From the NCBI GenBank assembly GCA_023150345.1, contig JAKLLB010000047.1, forward strand, positions 1 to 33,246: 33,246 bases of DNA. The letters run 5' to 3'. This DNA is from Aquabacterium sp. (GTDB lineage: Bacteria; Pseudomonadota; Gammaproteobacteria; Burkholderiales; Burkholderiaceae_C). The position numbers and the translations under genes are program-made. Of the stretch, positions 1-8,032 are shown one piece after another; position 1 is the stretch's first letter, and every line of letters starts with the position of its first letter. The notes beneath the pieces were generated by a model. It made no database searches and was not told the DNA's origin. It saw only the letters and a program-made list of their open reading frames with translations.

Positions 1-76
1 TCCCCGATAGCTCAGTCGGTAGAGCGCCGGACTGTTAATCCGTAGGTCCCTGGTTCGAGCCCAGGTCGGGGAGCCA
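1..76 (+). tRNA. tRNA-Asn (anticodon GTT), CCA encoded
   Basis: Cloverleaf folds fully: acceptor stem 1-7 pairs perfectly with 66-72, D arm 10-25, anticodon loop 32-38 with GTT at 34-36, T arm 49-65 with loop ttcgagc, discriminator G73 and encoded CCA 74-76. The outermost anticodon-stem pair (27/43) is a C-T mismatch. The 3' part from base 30 is duplicated at 15273-15320, so this copy is a functional tRNA whose 3' end was supplied by an integrated island. The tRNA starts at the first base of the window, so its promoter is not visible. Confidence 0.98.
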
Positions 77-77
77 A
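30..77 (+). repeat. attL: 48-bp direct repeat in the tRNA-Asn 3' half
   Basis: Bases 30-77 are identical to 15273-15320. Identity stops on both sides: base 29 is g against c, and base 78 is t against g. The repeat covers the anticodon loop, variable loop, T arm and acceptor 3' strand of the tRNA. This is the usual crossover footprint of tyrosine-recombinase islands that integrate in tRNA genes. Confidence 0.93.
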
Positions 78-84
78 TAAAATC

Positions 85-117
85 AAGGGGTTAGCTTCAT
101 TTGGAGCTAACCCCTTT
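85..117 (+). terminator. hairpin terminator just after tRNA-Asn, island-borne
   Basis: A perfect 12-bp stem (85-96 with 105-116) and an 8-nt loop begin 8 bp after the tRNA. A short T run is followed by ggctttgtt. It lies inside the island, so it replaces the native terminator, which is now at 15338-15367 behind attR. Confidence 0.7.
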
Positions 118-125
118 GGCTTTGT

Positions 126-143
126 TGTGACGGATTTGTGCCG
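126..143 (+). repeat. subterminal 18-bp direct repeat, left copy
   Basis: The sequence tgtgacggatttgtgccg occurs here and at 15136-15153 in the same orientation. It sits about 50 bp inside attL here and about 120 bp inside attR there. The position suggests an arm-type binding site for the island's recombinase or a Xis-like factor. That role is inferred. Confidence 0.7.
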
Positions 144-274
144 TGGATTCGCGCGGCGACCCGTCAGACGCGCGCAGGCCTTCCTGCTGACGGCTGCCGT
201 CGTTCCTGCCGCGTTGCGCCGGGCAGTTCTGCCACTTGACCTATGCTGCGGCCTTCAAGCCCAGTTCGGTCCCC

Positions 275-625
275 ATGCCCGATTCCCTTAGCACCTTGGC
301 AGTTCAGCTTGCCCGGTTCGCCGAAGAGCGCGACTGGCAACAGTTCCATTCACCAAAGAACCTCGCCTCGGCACTTGTCGTCGAGGCCGGCGAGTTGCTG
401 GAGCACTTTCAGTGGCTTACAGAAGCCCAAAGCCGCGCACTCACGTCCGAGAAACGCGACGCAGTGGGTGCTGAGGTCGCGGACGTATTGCTGTACTTGA
501 TCCAACTGGCCAGCGCGCTGGGCATCGACCCCATCGCGGCAGCAAAGGCCAAGCTTGAGCTCAACGAGCTGAAGTACCCGGCCACCTTGGCGCGTGGCAA
601 CAGCAAGAAGTACGACGAACTTTGA
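275..625 (+). CDS. MazG-like nucleotide pyrophosphohydrolase
   Basis: This 116-residue protein belongs to the all-alpha NTP pyrophosphohydrolase (MazG/dCTPase-like) superfamily, which hydrolyses (d)NTPs to monophosphate and pyrophosphate. The metal-binding E-x2-E pattern is visible in VEAGELLEHFQW and the second acidic helix in EVADVLLYLIQL. The length is normal for the single-domain form. The open frame extends upstream to a TTG at 236, but the family begins near PDSLSTLAVQLARFAEERDW, so ATG 275 is preferred. No strong Shine-Dalgarno is visible. The gene lies 13 bp before the helicase fusion gene, probably co-transcribed. In that setting it may deplete nucleotides during infection, as an inference, rather than act in housekeeping sanitation. 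Confidence 0.88.
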   Translation: MPDSLSTLAVQLARFAEERDWQQFHSPKNLASALVVEAGELLEHFQWLTEAQSRALTSEKRDAVGAEVADVLLYLIQLASALGIDPIAAAKAKLELNELKYPATLARGNSKKYDEL

Positions 626-638
626 ACGCCAAAGCACG

Positions 639-3080
639 GTGATCATCTATCAGGCCAGCAAGAGCCAATTTCTGCACCACGCCCTGCGCGACGACATCGA
701 AGATGTGGTGTCGCGGCACTACCGCAGCGCGACCGGCCATAACGTCGGCTCGTCCGAGATGCAGTCCTGGAAGCACTCGCTGCTAGAGATGGCAAAGGTA
801 CTGGGGGACGAGGAGATCCCCGAGGACGCCGGGGTGGCCATCGAGTACCAGTTGCCGCAAACTTCCAAGCGCATTGACTTCGTGATCACCGGCGAGGACG
901 CCGCTGCTCGAACGAAGGTCATGATCATCGAACTTAAGCAGTGGTCGGAGTCCCGCCGCAGCGACAAGGACGCCATTGTGTGGGCGCGTCGCGGCGGTCG
1001 CGCCGGTGAACGCGAGGGCACCCACCCGTCGTACCAAGCCTGGTCTTACGCAGCCTACCTGCAGGACTTCAACACCGCCGTGCAAGACGGTGGAATGACG
1101 TTGCAACCCTGTGCCTACTTGCACAACCACCCGCGTGACGGAGAGATTGATCACCCGCACTACCGCGCGCACCTCGAGCGCGCGCCGCTATTCTTGGCGC
1201 GTGAGCGAGCGAAGCTACAGGCATTCATACGCGAACACGTGCGCCACGGTGACCGCAGGGGTGCGCTCTACGCAATAGAGAACGGGCGCATCCGCCCGTC
1301 GAAGATGTTGGCCGACAGCGTGGCAGGCCTTCTCCAGGGCAAGCCCGAATTCGTGCTGATAGACGACCAGAAATTGGCGCACGAAAGCATCCTAGAGGCC
1401 GACGCGCGATCAACACAGCAAAAGCAGGTCGTCATCGTTCAGGGTGGCCCAGGGACAGGCAAATCGGTCATTGCCATCAATCTTCTCGGCGCCCTCATCG
1501 CACGAAAGCGCAATGCGCGCTACGTGTCCAAGAATGCGGCGCCTCGGGCCGTCTACGAGGCCAAACTGACCGGGACGTTCACAAAGACGCGCATCAGCAA
1601 CCTGTTCAGCGGTTCTGGCGCATTCGTAGACATCGAGGCCGACAGCTATGACACCTTGATCGTGGACGAGGCTCATCGCCTCAACGAGAAGAGCGGCCTC
1701 TACGGCAACCTGGGCGACAACCAGGTAAAGGAACTGATCCGATCGGCCCGCTGCACCGTGTTCTTCGTTGACGATGACCAGCGGGTCACGTTGCGCGACA
1801 TTGGCCACACCGACGAACTTCGGCGGCACGCCCGCGAAGCTGGCGCTGCAGTTACTGAACTAGAGCTAGCCTCGCAGTTCAGGTGCAACGGCTCTGATGG
1901 CTACTTGGCTTGGCTGGACAACACGCTGGACATCCGAGGCACCGCGAACCCGACCTTGGACGGCGGTGAATTCGACTTCCGTGTCTTCGACAACCCAGCC
2001 GACATGCACGCATTGGTAGCGCTGAAAAATCGCGCCAATAACCGCTCGCGGGTCGTTGCGGGCTATTGCTGGAAGTGGCCGAGCAAGAAGGACGCACAAG
2101 CCTGGGACATTGAACTGCCCCAATTCGACTATCGCCGACGTTGGAATCTAGACAAAGACGGTAGCCTGTGGATCGTGACACCGGGATCGGTTGAACAAGT
2201 CGGCTGCATCCATACCTGCCAGGGCCTAGAACTGGACTACGTGGGCGTCATTGTCGGACCGGATATCGCCTACCGCGACGGACAGATCGTCACCGATGCG
2301 ACAAAGCGCGCGGGGTCAGATCAATCGGTCAGGGGCCTGAACCAGATCAGGCTCGCCGATCCTGAGCGCGCGCGCGCTGTCGGCGATGCCATCATCAAGA
2401 ACACCTATCGCACCTTGATGACCCGAGGCATGAAGGGGTGCTATGTGTATTGCACCGATGCGCCGCTGGCGGCCTACATCCGGTCGCGTTTGCGGGCAGG
2501 GCCTACGACGAACGCTGCCGATGAGGTGGAAGCCGACGTTGCGGCGCGGACCAACATACCTTCGAATGTCGTGCCATTGCGGCAGGTTTCGAAGGAGGAA
2601 CGAGATGCTGGGGTCTCGGCCGCCCCGGTCATCGACCTTCGATTCGCCGCTGGCGCCTTCTCGGACGCGCAGGCACTGGAGGACGGTGCGGAAACTTGGG
2701 TGGCGCTGCCCGATTGGGTGCGCGCGCAGCCCGGATTGTTCGTGGCTCGGGTGGCGGGCGAATCGATGAACCGCCGCATCCCGAACGGTTCTTGGTGCCT
2801 GTTCCGCGCGAACCCTACTGGGACGCGTGAAGGCAAGGTTGTTGTGGTCCAGCATCGCAGCATCGCTGACCCCGAGACTGGAGGTCGGTACACCGTCAAA
2901 CTCTACGCGAGCGAAAAGGTGCCCGCGGACGATGGCGGCTGGAGGCACGAACGAATAACTCTTCGGCCCGACTCGGATCGGACGGAATTCGAGCCGATCG
3001 AAATCAAACTGGGGAATGGCGACGACGGATTTTCCGTGGTGGCCGAGTTCCTACTTGTCTTGCCGTCTGAGGACCGGTGA
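639..3080 (+). CDS. PD-(D/E)XK nuclease / DUF2075 helicase / S24 peptidase fusion
   Basis: This protein is 813 residues from the preferred GTG at 639; the frame is open from ATG 594, which would overlap mazG by 32 bp. DUF2075 homologues begin at IIYQASKSQFL, supporting the later start. A putative PD-(D/E)XK nuclease comes first, with Asp80 in RIDF and Glu98-Lys100 in IIELKQWS. An SF1-like helicase/ATPase follows: Walker A GGPGTGKS at 269-276, DEAH at 343-346, a T-x-QG-x-E-x-D motif near 526-533 and a motif VI-like stretch near 592-605. The C-terminal 110 residues are an S24/LexA-type domain with Ser709 in GESM and Lys754 in YTVKL, the catalytic dyad. The fusion suggests a self-cleaving or damage-sensing switch on a nucleic-acid-processing effector. 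Function is inferred; a role in phage defence fits the island context and the MazG neighbour. Confidence 0.87.
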   Translation: MIIYQASKSQFLHHALRDDIEDVVSRHYRSATGHNVGSSEMQSWKHSLLEMAKVLGDEEIPEDAGVAIEYQLPQTSKRIDFVITGEDAAARTKVMIIELKQWSESRRSDKDAIVWARRGGRAGEREGTHPSYQAWSYAAYLQDFNTAVQDGGMTLQPCAYLHNHPRDGEIDHPHYRAHLERAPLFLARERAKLQAFIREHVRHGDRRGALYAIENGRIRPSKMLADSVAGLLQGKPEFVLIDDQKLAHESILEADARSTQQKQVVIVQGGPGTGKSVIAINLLGALIARKRNARYVSKNAAPRAVYEAKLTGTFTKTRISNLFSGSGAFVDIEADSYDTLIVDEAHRLNEKSGLYGNLGDNQVKELIRSARCTVFFVDDDQRVTLRDIGHTDELRRHAREAGAAVTELELASQFRCNGSDGYLAWLDNTLDIRGTANPTLDGGEFDFRVFDNPADMHALVALKNRANNRSRVVAGYCWKWPSKKDAQAWDIELPQFDYRRRWNLDKDGSLWIVTPGSVEQVGCIHTCQGLELDYVGVIVGPDIAYRDGQIVTDATKRAGSDQSVRGLNQIRLADPERARAVGDAIIKNTYRTLMTRGMKGCYVYCTDAPLAAYIRSRLRAGPTTNAADEVEADVAARTNIPSNVVPLRQVSKEERDAGVSAAPVIDLRFAAGAFSDAQALEDGAETWVALPDWVRAQPGLFVARVAGESMNRRIPNGSWCLFRANPTGTREGKVVVVQHRSIADPETGGRYTVKLYASEKVPADDGGWRHERITLRPDSDRTEFEPIEIKLGNGDDGFSVVAEFLLVLPSEDR

Positions 3081-3098
3081 ACTCGCCGTGTCTTGCAG

Positions 3099-3121
3099 AG
3101 TTGCCACGCTTCTTGGCAACT
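3099..3121. terminator. stem-loop between convergent genes
   Basis: A perfect 8-bp stem (AGTTGCCA/TGGCAACT) with a 7-nt loop lies 19 bp after the helicase stop codon, before the leftward gene remnant ending at 3226. There is no T run, so it is only a possible terminator. Confidence 0.4.
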
Positions 3122-3225
3122 GACTGTGCGCCACTGAGATTGCGCAATCGTCAACAAGCTCGAGCCCGAATTTGGCCTGAGCAAGACTGAACTCCGTCCT
3201 GCCCGCGTGCGCCGATCTGCTTGCT

Positions 3226-3661
3226 ACTTGCGACGCATCGCCATGGCGGCGTCGTACTCCGCTTTCAGGTCAATCCCTGTCTCCATGTCCGGGTCCAGAG
3301 CCTTCATGCCGTTGGGAGGGACCGGAGGACGGGGGGCAGGCGGCGTCGCGATAGGCACGGGTGGTGGTGACGGAGCTCATGGTGCTGGCGCAGCCGGCGG
3401 TGGCGGCGTGGTTGGAGGTGCGGGCGTGGGCGGGGCGCCAGTTGGGCTGGGGGTTGCGTCGGCAGTCGATGATTCGACTGCGCCTGGTTGGTCGTCACCC
3501 TCTGGCTCCTCGGGCTCGGCTTCATTGCCGCTTTCGACGTCGTCCTGCGAGCCATCAGGCTGCGCCGATTCGTCGCTCGCCTGGTCATCAGAGAACTCAC
3601 GCTGCAGCACGGCCGCTGAAAGGTCATCCGGAAGCGGCCCAATACCGCGGACCTGGAGAAC
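3226..3661 (-). pseudogene. 3' remnant of a proline-rich protein gene, IS-truncated, with in-frame TGA
   Basis: A minus-strand frame runs from the IS end at about 3662 down to a TAG at 3226-3228. It begins VLQVRGIGPLPDDLSAAVL, becomes acidic (Asp/Glu-rich), then proline/alanine-rich, and ends with the well-behaved tail ETGIDLKAEYDAAMAMRRK. A TGA at 3377-3379 interrupts it without changing frame, and the same Pro-rich composition continues on both sides. The upstream part of the gene is absent: an IS3-family end abuts it, and nothing beyond the nested IS21 continues it. The parent family is not recognised. The acidic then Pro-rich tail would fit a large DNA-processing or mobilisation protein, but this is a guess. 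Confidence 0.6.
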
Positions 3662-4090
3662 TGACCTTGCCCCTGGATTCCGTATCCCATAGCTGGACTA
3701 CGCGCTGGCTTGTCGGGATTGGCCGGCAAGCCAGTTTTCTTCGAACTGCATCGGGCTGATGTAGGCAAGCGTCGAGTGCAATCGGGTTCGGTTGTACCAG
3801 AGCATCCAGGCCACCACTTCGTCCTTGGCCTGGCGCGTGCTCTTGAAGCGTTGGCCGTGCAGCCGCTCGACCTTGAGCGAGCCGAACAAGCTCTCGCTGC
3901 AGGCGTTGTCCCAGCAGTTGGCGCGCCGGCTCATTGAGGCGGTGATGCCGTATTCGGTGAGCACGTCGCGGAAGTCCTTGCTGGCGTACTGACTGCCCCG
4001 GTCGCTGTGGAAGATCAGGCCGGCGTCCTTGGCCGGATGGCGCTTGAACCAGGCCATGCGCAGTGCATCGATGACCAACTCGCGCGCCAT
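3662..4090 (-). mobile_element. truncated IS3-family element
   Basis: The left end near 3662 begins tgaccttgcccctgg, which looks like an IS3-family terminal inverted repeat. It is followed by the 3' part of an orfB transposase on the minus strand. The other end is cut at 4090/4091 by the IS21-family element. orfA and the N-terminal half of orfB are missing. Confidence 0.8.
3698..4090 (-). pseudogene. IS3-family transposase OrfB, C-terminal fragment
   Basis: About 131 codons of an rve-type integrase core remain. FHSDRGSQYAS contains the second catalytic Asp. The catalytic Glu is in the NCWDNACSESLFGSLKVE region, and the C-terminal W-YN-x-RLHSTL motif is present. The first Asp and the HTH region are lost, so it cannot be active. 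The stop codon is TAG at 3698-3700. The frame continues a little into the IS21 left end, but those residues are not transposase. Confidence 0.93.
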
Positions 4091-4152
4091 TGTTGGCGCC
4101 GACCGAAAGCTGAGCCACTTTTGAGGGTAGTGCCGACCCAAAACTGAGCCAG
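4091..4152 (+). repeat. IS21-family left terminal repeats (L1, L2)
   Basis: L1 at 4091-4117 and L2 at 4131-4152 share the pattern GCCGACC...A...CTGAGCCA. They match, in inverted orientation, R1 and R2 at the other end. Confidence 0.85.
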
Positions 4153-4206
4153 GTGAACGACCTACCCTGCTGCTTTTTTGAGCAGCGGGGAGAAGGAGTG
4201 ATCACC

Positions 4207-5763
4207 ATGGACATGATTGGCAGGATCCGGCGGTTGCGCAGCCTGGGCAACAAGAGCGAACGGCAGATTGCGCGCATGACGGGCTTGTCGCGCAACACGG
4301 TGGCCAAGTGGCTGCACGGCGAGGTCGACGGCCCGCCGAAGTACCGGCGCGGCGAGATGCCGAGCAAGCTCAAGGCCTTCGAGGAGGCGATCAAGCAGGC
4401 GCTGGTGGCCGATGCCCGGCGCCCCAAGCACGAGCGCCGCACGGGGCGTGCGCTGTACGCGCAGATCAAGGCCGCGGGCTACGACGGTGGCTACAGCCGC
4501 GTCACCGACTTCATCCGTTCCTGGCGCTGCGGCGAAGGCGCCGGGGTGGTGGCCCGCGCCTATGTGCCGCTGAGCTTCGAGCTCGGCGAGGCCTACCAGT
4601 TCGACTGGAGCGAAGAGGGCCTGGTGGTCGGGGGCATCTACTACCGGCTGCAGGTGGCGCACATGAAGCTGTGCGCCTCGCGCGCGTTCTGGCTGGTGGC
4701 CTACCCCAGCCAGGGCCACGAGATGCTATTCGACGCCCACACCCGCTGCTTCGCAGCGCTGGGCGGCGTGGCGCGCCGGGGCATCTACGACAACATGAAG
4801 ACGGCGGTGGACAAGGTTCGCAAGGGCAAGGGCCGGCTGGTCAATGCCCGCTTCGCCGTGATGTGCGCGCACTACCTGGTCGATGCCGACTTCTGCAACG
4901 TCGCCTCGGGCTGGGAGAAGGGCATCGTCGAGAAGAACGTGCAGGACAGCCGCCGCCGGATCTGGATCGACGCGGCCAAGGAGCGCTTCTCCAGCTTCGC
5001 CGAGCTCAACGCCTGGCTGGGCCAGCGCTGCCGGGCGCTGTGGGAAGAGGTCCGCCACCCCGAGCATGATCAGTTCAGCGTGGCCGAGATGCTGGACAAC
5101 GAGCGCTCGCACCTGATGCCCATGCCGGCGCCGTTCGACGGCTATGTCGAGCAGCCCGCGCGGGTGAGCAGCACCTGCTTGGTGACGGTGGCGCGCAACC
5201 GCTACTCGGTGCCGTGCGAGTGGGTCGGGCAGATGGTCAGCACCCGGCTGTACCCGGGCACCGTGGCGGTGGTGGGCGGCGAGCGGGTGGTGGCCCGCCA
5301 CGAGCGGCTGAGCAACCGGGGCGAGACACGCTACGACTGGCAGCACTACATCCCGCTCGTGCAGAGGAAGCCTGGAGCACTGGGGAACGGCGCGCCGTTC
5401 GCGGACCTGCCGGCGCCACTGCAGCAGCTGCGCCGCTCGTTGCTGCGCTACCCGGGCGGCGACCGCGTCATGGCCCAGGTGCTGGCCATCGTGCCCAGTG
5501 CGGGGCTGGATGCGGTGCTGGTGGCGGTGGAACTGGCCCTGGAGAGCGGGCCGCCCTCGGGGCGGGTCAGCGTGGAGCACGTGGTCAACGTGCTGGGGCG
5601 GCTGAACGCCGCGCCGCTGCCGCAGACGGCGGCCACGCAGTTGCGGGTGGGCATGCCGGCGCTGGCCGACACGGCGCGCTACGACAGCCTGCGCGCCGAT
5701 GCCGGGCAAACCGCCACGGACACTGCAACCGACGCTGCAACCCAGGAGGCCGACCATGCGTGA
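4207..5763 (+). CDS. istA: IS21-family transposase IstA
   Basis: This 518-residue DDE transposase/cointegrase is complete. An N-terminal HTH is seen at [20 protein letters not shown]. The rve core has the first Asp in YQFDWSEE, the second in [13 protein letters not shown] and the Glu in [15 protein letters not shown] 4207 is chosen over an upstream in-frame GTG at 4153 because a good ribosome binding site (agaaggag, 4190-4197) precedes it and the upstream codons lie within the terminal repeat. The end overlaps istB by 8 bp, so the two are translationally coupled. Confidence 0.94.
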   Translation: MDMIGRIRRLRSLGNKSERQIARMTGLSRNTVAKWLHGEVDGPPKYRRGEMPSKLKAFEEAIKQALVADARRPKHERRTGRALYAQIKAAGYDGGYSRVTDFIRSWRCGEGAGVVARAYVPLSFELGEAYQFDWSEEGLVVGGIYYRLQVAHMKLCASRAFWLVAYPSQGHEMLFDAHTRCFAALGGVARRGIYDNMKTAVDKVRKGKGRLVNARFAVMCAHYLVDADFCNVASGWEKGIVEKNVQDSRRRIWIDAAKERFSSFAELNAWLGQRCRALWEEVRHPEHDQFSVAEMLDNERSHLMPMPAPFDGYVEQPARVSSTCLVTVARNRYSVPCEWVGQMVSTRLYPGTVAVVGGERVVARHERLSNRGETRYDWQHYIPLVQRKPGALGNGAPFADLPAPLQQLRRSLLRYPGGDRVMAQVLAIVPSAGLDAVLVAVELALESGPPSGRVSVEHVVNVLGRLNAAPLPQTAATQLRVGMPALADTARYDSLRADAGQTATDTATDAATQEADHA

Positions 5764-6562
5764 CGTGATGGTCGATCTCAAGCAGTTGCGCCTGCACGGC
5801 ATGGCCGGCGCCTGGGGCGATCTGGTCGAGCAAGGCGCCAGCGCCGGACTGGACAGCGCGCGCTGGCTGATCGAGCACTTGCTGCACGCCGAAGGTACCG
5901 ACCGGGCGGTGCGTTCGGTCAGCCACCAGATGCACGCGGCCAAGTTCCCCATGCACCGTGACCTGGCCGGCTTCGACTTCGAGGTCTCGCCGGTGGACCG
6001 CAAGCTGGTCACGCTGCTTGCCGGCACGGCGTTCACCGCGGAGGCGCACAACGCCGTGCTGGTGGGTGGCCCGGGCACGGGCAAGACGCACCTGGCCACG
6101 GCCATCGGTGTGGCCGGCATCACCCAGCACGCCAAGCGGGTGCGGTTCTACTCGACGGTGGACCTGGTCAACGCGCTGGAGCAGGAGAAGGCCCAGGGCA
6201 AGGCCGGGCGCATCGCCAGCTGCCTGCTGCGCATGGACCTGGTGATCCTGGACGAGTTGGGCTACCTGCCGTTCAGCCAGGCCGGCGGTGCGCTGCTGTT
6301 CCACCTGCTCAGCCGGCTGTACGAGCACACCAGCGTGATGATCACGACCAACCTGGACTTCGCCGAATGGTCCAGCGTCTTCGGCGACGCCAAGATGACC
6401 ACGGCGCTGCTGGACCGGCTCACGCACCACTGCCACATCGTGGAGACGGGCAACGACTCGCAGCGCTACCGGCACAGCCAGGCGCAGGCGAAGGGGCGCA
6501 TCAAGGCGCGGGAGCAGGCCCGCAAGAGCACGAAGAGCGAAGCCGAGGCAGAGCCCTTGTGA
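5756..6562 (+). CDS. istB: IS21-family helper ATPase IstB
   Basis: This 268-residue AAA+ ATPase stimulates IstA transposition and shapes target DNA. Walker A is [11 protein letters not shown] and Walker B is [11 protein letters not shown], followed by the IstB-typical [19 protein letters not shown]. The start ATG 5756 overlaps the istA stop and has an aggagg site at 5743-5748. The protein looks intact, so the IS may be active. Confidence 0.95.
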   Translation: MRDVMVDLKQLRLHGMAGAWGDLVEQGASAGLDSARWLIEHLLHAEGTDRAVRSVSHQMHAAKFPMHRDLAGFDFEVSPVDRKLVTLLAGTAFTAEAHNAVLVGGPGTGKTHLATAIGVAGITQHAKRVRFYSTVDLVNALEQEKAQGKAGRIASCLLRMDLVILDELGYLPFSQAGGALLFHLLSRLYEHTSVMITTNLDFAEWSSVFGDAKMTTALLDRLTHHCHIVETGNDSQRYRHSQAQAKGRIKAREQARKSTKSEAEAEPL

Positions 6563-6571
6563 GCCGCGCCG

Positions 6572-6622
6572 CGCGCGGGGGAAGCCGCTACGGGCTACGC
6601 CCTTCGCGGCTTCCCCCGCGCG
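6572..6622. terminator. long hairpin after istB, inside the IS
   Basis: A perfect 17-bp inverted repeat (6572-6588 with 6606-6622) surrounds a 17-nt loop. It begins 10 bp after the istB stop. There is no T run, but the stem is very GC-rich. It likely ends istAB transcription and limits readthrough in both directions. Confidence 0.6.
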
Positions 6623-6706
6623 ATCAACACAACGCACAGGAGGCCAACGAACCAGGCAAAGACCGACACTTATCCACAGCCAGCGACACAAAAGCTGGCT
6701 TCAGCC

Positions 6707-6759
6707 CCTGGCTCAAAATCGGGTCGGCACAGTGGCTCAGAATTGGATCGGCGCCGACA
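6707..6759 (+). repeat. IS21-family right terminal repeats (R2, R1)
   Basis: R2 at 6707-6729 and R1 at 6732-6759 are inverted copies of L2 and L1 respectively. The IS ends at 6759 with a terminal CA. Confidence 0.85.
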
Positions 6760-6760
6760 T

Positions 6761-6775
6761 GTAAAGAGTCTTTAC
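6761..6775. promoter_or_regulatory. palindromic operator-like site upstream of HTH gene
   Basis: The palindrome gtaaag-agt-ctttac has perfect 6-bp arms. It overlaps a possible -35 (tttacc, 6771-6776), with gagaat at 6795-6800 as a -10 at 18-bp spacing. The GTG of the HTH gene follows at 6836. The layout suits an autoregulatory operator, but it begins one base after the IS end, so part of the original promoter may be lost. Confidence 0.45.
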
Positions 6776-6835
6776 CCTACCGTCAACCCCCTGCGAGAAT
6801 GATGTTCAGCCCTCGTTGCATTCCACACACAACAC

Positions 6836-7207
6836 GTGCCCAACATCACCGTCGCCCGAAGACAGAACGCACTGGCCCTGTTCCAGGACTACGCCGAGAA
6901 GGCCTTGGCGCAAGGCACGCCGCCGGAGGGCCTGGAGCAGGCATTCGCGGCCACGCTGCAGATCTCGCCCAGCATGTGGAGCCAGATCAAATCGTCTCGG
7001 CCCATCGGCGACAAGCTGGCGCGGCAGATCGAGGCGATGACCGGGCGCCCCGTGGGCTGGCTCGATGTGGAGCGCAAGGATGCGTCGCCGACACCCGCGG
7101 AGACAGCGTTCCTTGAACTCGCTCTGGCGGCCTGGCGGGCAACGAACAGCGCTGGCCGCAAGTCGCTGCGCGAGCAGCTGAAGGCGAGCATTGCCAACGC
7201 AGGGTAA
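6836..7207 (+). CDS. HTH (XRE/Cro-like) regulator
   Basis: This 123-residue protein starts at GTG. A lambda-repressor-like HTH is seen near residues 35-75 (LEQAFAATLQISPSMWSQIKSSRPIGDKLARQIEAMTG), followed by GWLD, a typical end of XRE domains. The C-terminal part is Ala/Leu-rich and probably helical, without a recognised domain. It stands alone between the IS21 right end and the AbiE operon. Its target is unknown; the palindrome at 6761-6775 is the obvious candidate. Confidence 0.72.
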   Translation: MPNITVARRQNALALFQDYAEKALAQGTPPEGLEQAFAATLQISPSMWSQIKSSRPIGDKLARQIEAMTGRPVGWLDVERKDASPTPAETAFLELALAAWRATNSAGRKSLREQLKASIANAG

Positions 7208-7374
7208 GTCTCAGCCTCTGCCTTCGGCAATTCAAGAACTCGCACGGGCGAACACCACATCCGCGCAAGCCGGAACGCGACGGACCTGTAGACCGGCACC
7301 GAAGGCCAGCCCACCCTCGAATGGGCCGCGCAACCACGCCCCGTGAGTTGTTGCGTAGTTAATGTAATTATTGA

Positions 7375-7393
7375 CTTTCACAGCGCTTTCACA
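7375..7393 (+). promoter_or_regulatory. direct repeat upstream of the AbiE operon
   Basis: CTTTCACA occurs at 7375-7382 and again at 7386-7393, 11 bp apart, one DNA turn. It lies 13 bp before the AbiEi start, next to an AT-rich stretch (7351-7374) that probably holds the promoter. AbiEi antitoxins are known to repress their own operon, so this may be the operator. Confidence 0.4.
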
Positions 7394-7405
7394 ACAGAAT
7401 GCACC

Positions 7406-8032
7406 ATGAAGGCCAGCGCCACCGCGACCACCACCACGCACGAACAACAGGTGCTGCGCCTCGCACGAGCGCAGACCCTGCTGCGCGCGCGTGACGTCGC
7501 GCAGCACGGCCTGCCGACCATTGCCCTGACGCGCCTGGTGCAGGCCGGCAAGCTCCAACGCGTGGCGCGTGGCCTCTACGGCCTGCCAGGCGCCGAGATC
7601 AGCGAACACCGCTCGCTGGCAGAAGTCTCGGCTCGCGTACCCAAGGGCGTGGTCTGCCTGCTGTCGGCCCTGCGGGTCCACGAGATCGGCACACAGGCCC
7701 CCCACGAGGTCTGGATCGCGATCCCGCCGCACATGACGAGCCCGCGTATGGACCAGCCCGCCATTCGCGTCGTGCGCATGTCGGACGAGGCACTCACCGA
7801 TGGCATCGACCACCTGAGGATCGACGGCGTCGACGTACCGGTCTTCACCGCCGCGCGTACCGTCGTCGACTGTTTCCGGTTCCGCAACAAGATCGGCCTG
7901 GACGTGGCGCTTGAAGCCCTACGCGACGGATGGAGCCAGCGCAAGTTCACGCTCGACGACCTCTGGCGGCACGCCACGCGCGGCCGGGTGGCCAACGTCA
8001 TGCGCCCCTACATCGAGGCCATCACGGCATGA
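7406..8032 (+). CDS. AbiEi-family type IV antitoxin / transcriptional repressor
   Basis: This 208-residue protein from ATG 7406 (the open frame reaches 7343) has an N-terminal winged HTH (LLRARDVAQHGLPTIALTRLVQAGKLQRVARGLYGLP) as in AbiEi antitoxins. The C-terminal antitoxin domain includes VVCLLSALRVHEIGTQAPHEVWIAIP and FTAARTVVDCFRFRNKIGLDVALEAL. In known AbiE systems it represses the operon and counteracts the nucleotidyltransferase toxin AbiEii without forming a stable complex. The partner toxin is downstream at 8151. Its stop overlaps the ATG of a 41-codon ORF (ATGA). Confidence 0.88.
   Translation: MKASATATTTTHEQQVLRLARAQTLLRARDVAQHGLPTIALTRLVQAGKLQRVARGLYGLPGAEISEHRSLAEVSARVPKGVVCLLSALRVHEIGTQAPHEVWIAIPPHMTSPRMDQPAIRVVRMSDEALTDGIDHLRIDGVDVPVFTAARTVVDCFRFRNKIGLDVALEALRDGWSQRKFTLDDLWRHATRGRVANVMRPYIEAITA

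Larger units (their letters stand above)
4091..6759 (+). mobile_element. complete IS21-family insertion sequence
   Basis: The ends are TGTTGGCGCCGACC at 4091 and the inverted TGTCGGCGCCGATCC ending at 6759. Each end also carries a second, related internal repeat (4131-4152 and 6707-6729), giving the multiple terminal repeats typical of IS21. It contains istA and istB in the normal order. No target-site duplication is visible: the flanks are gcgccat on the left and tgtaaag on the right. Neither the IS3 transposase nor the remnant gene resumes on the right, so an adjacent deletion probably followed insertion. Confidence 0.92.

Noticed and set aside
594-638. Earlier ATG start for the helicase fusion
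   Set aside because: It would overlap mazG by 32 bp and add 15 residues that do not look like the family N-terminus, which begins at IIYQASKSQFL.
3207-3692. Plus-strand 161-codon Gly/Ala/Ser-rich frame
   Set aside because: It is antisense to the Pro-rich remnant; its composition is the complement of that frame and it has no protein-like features.
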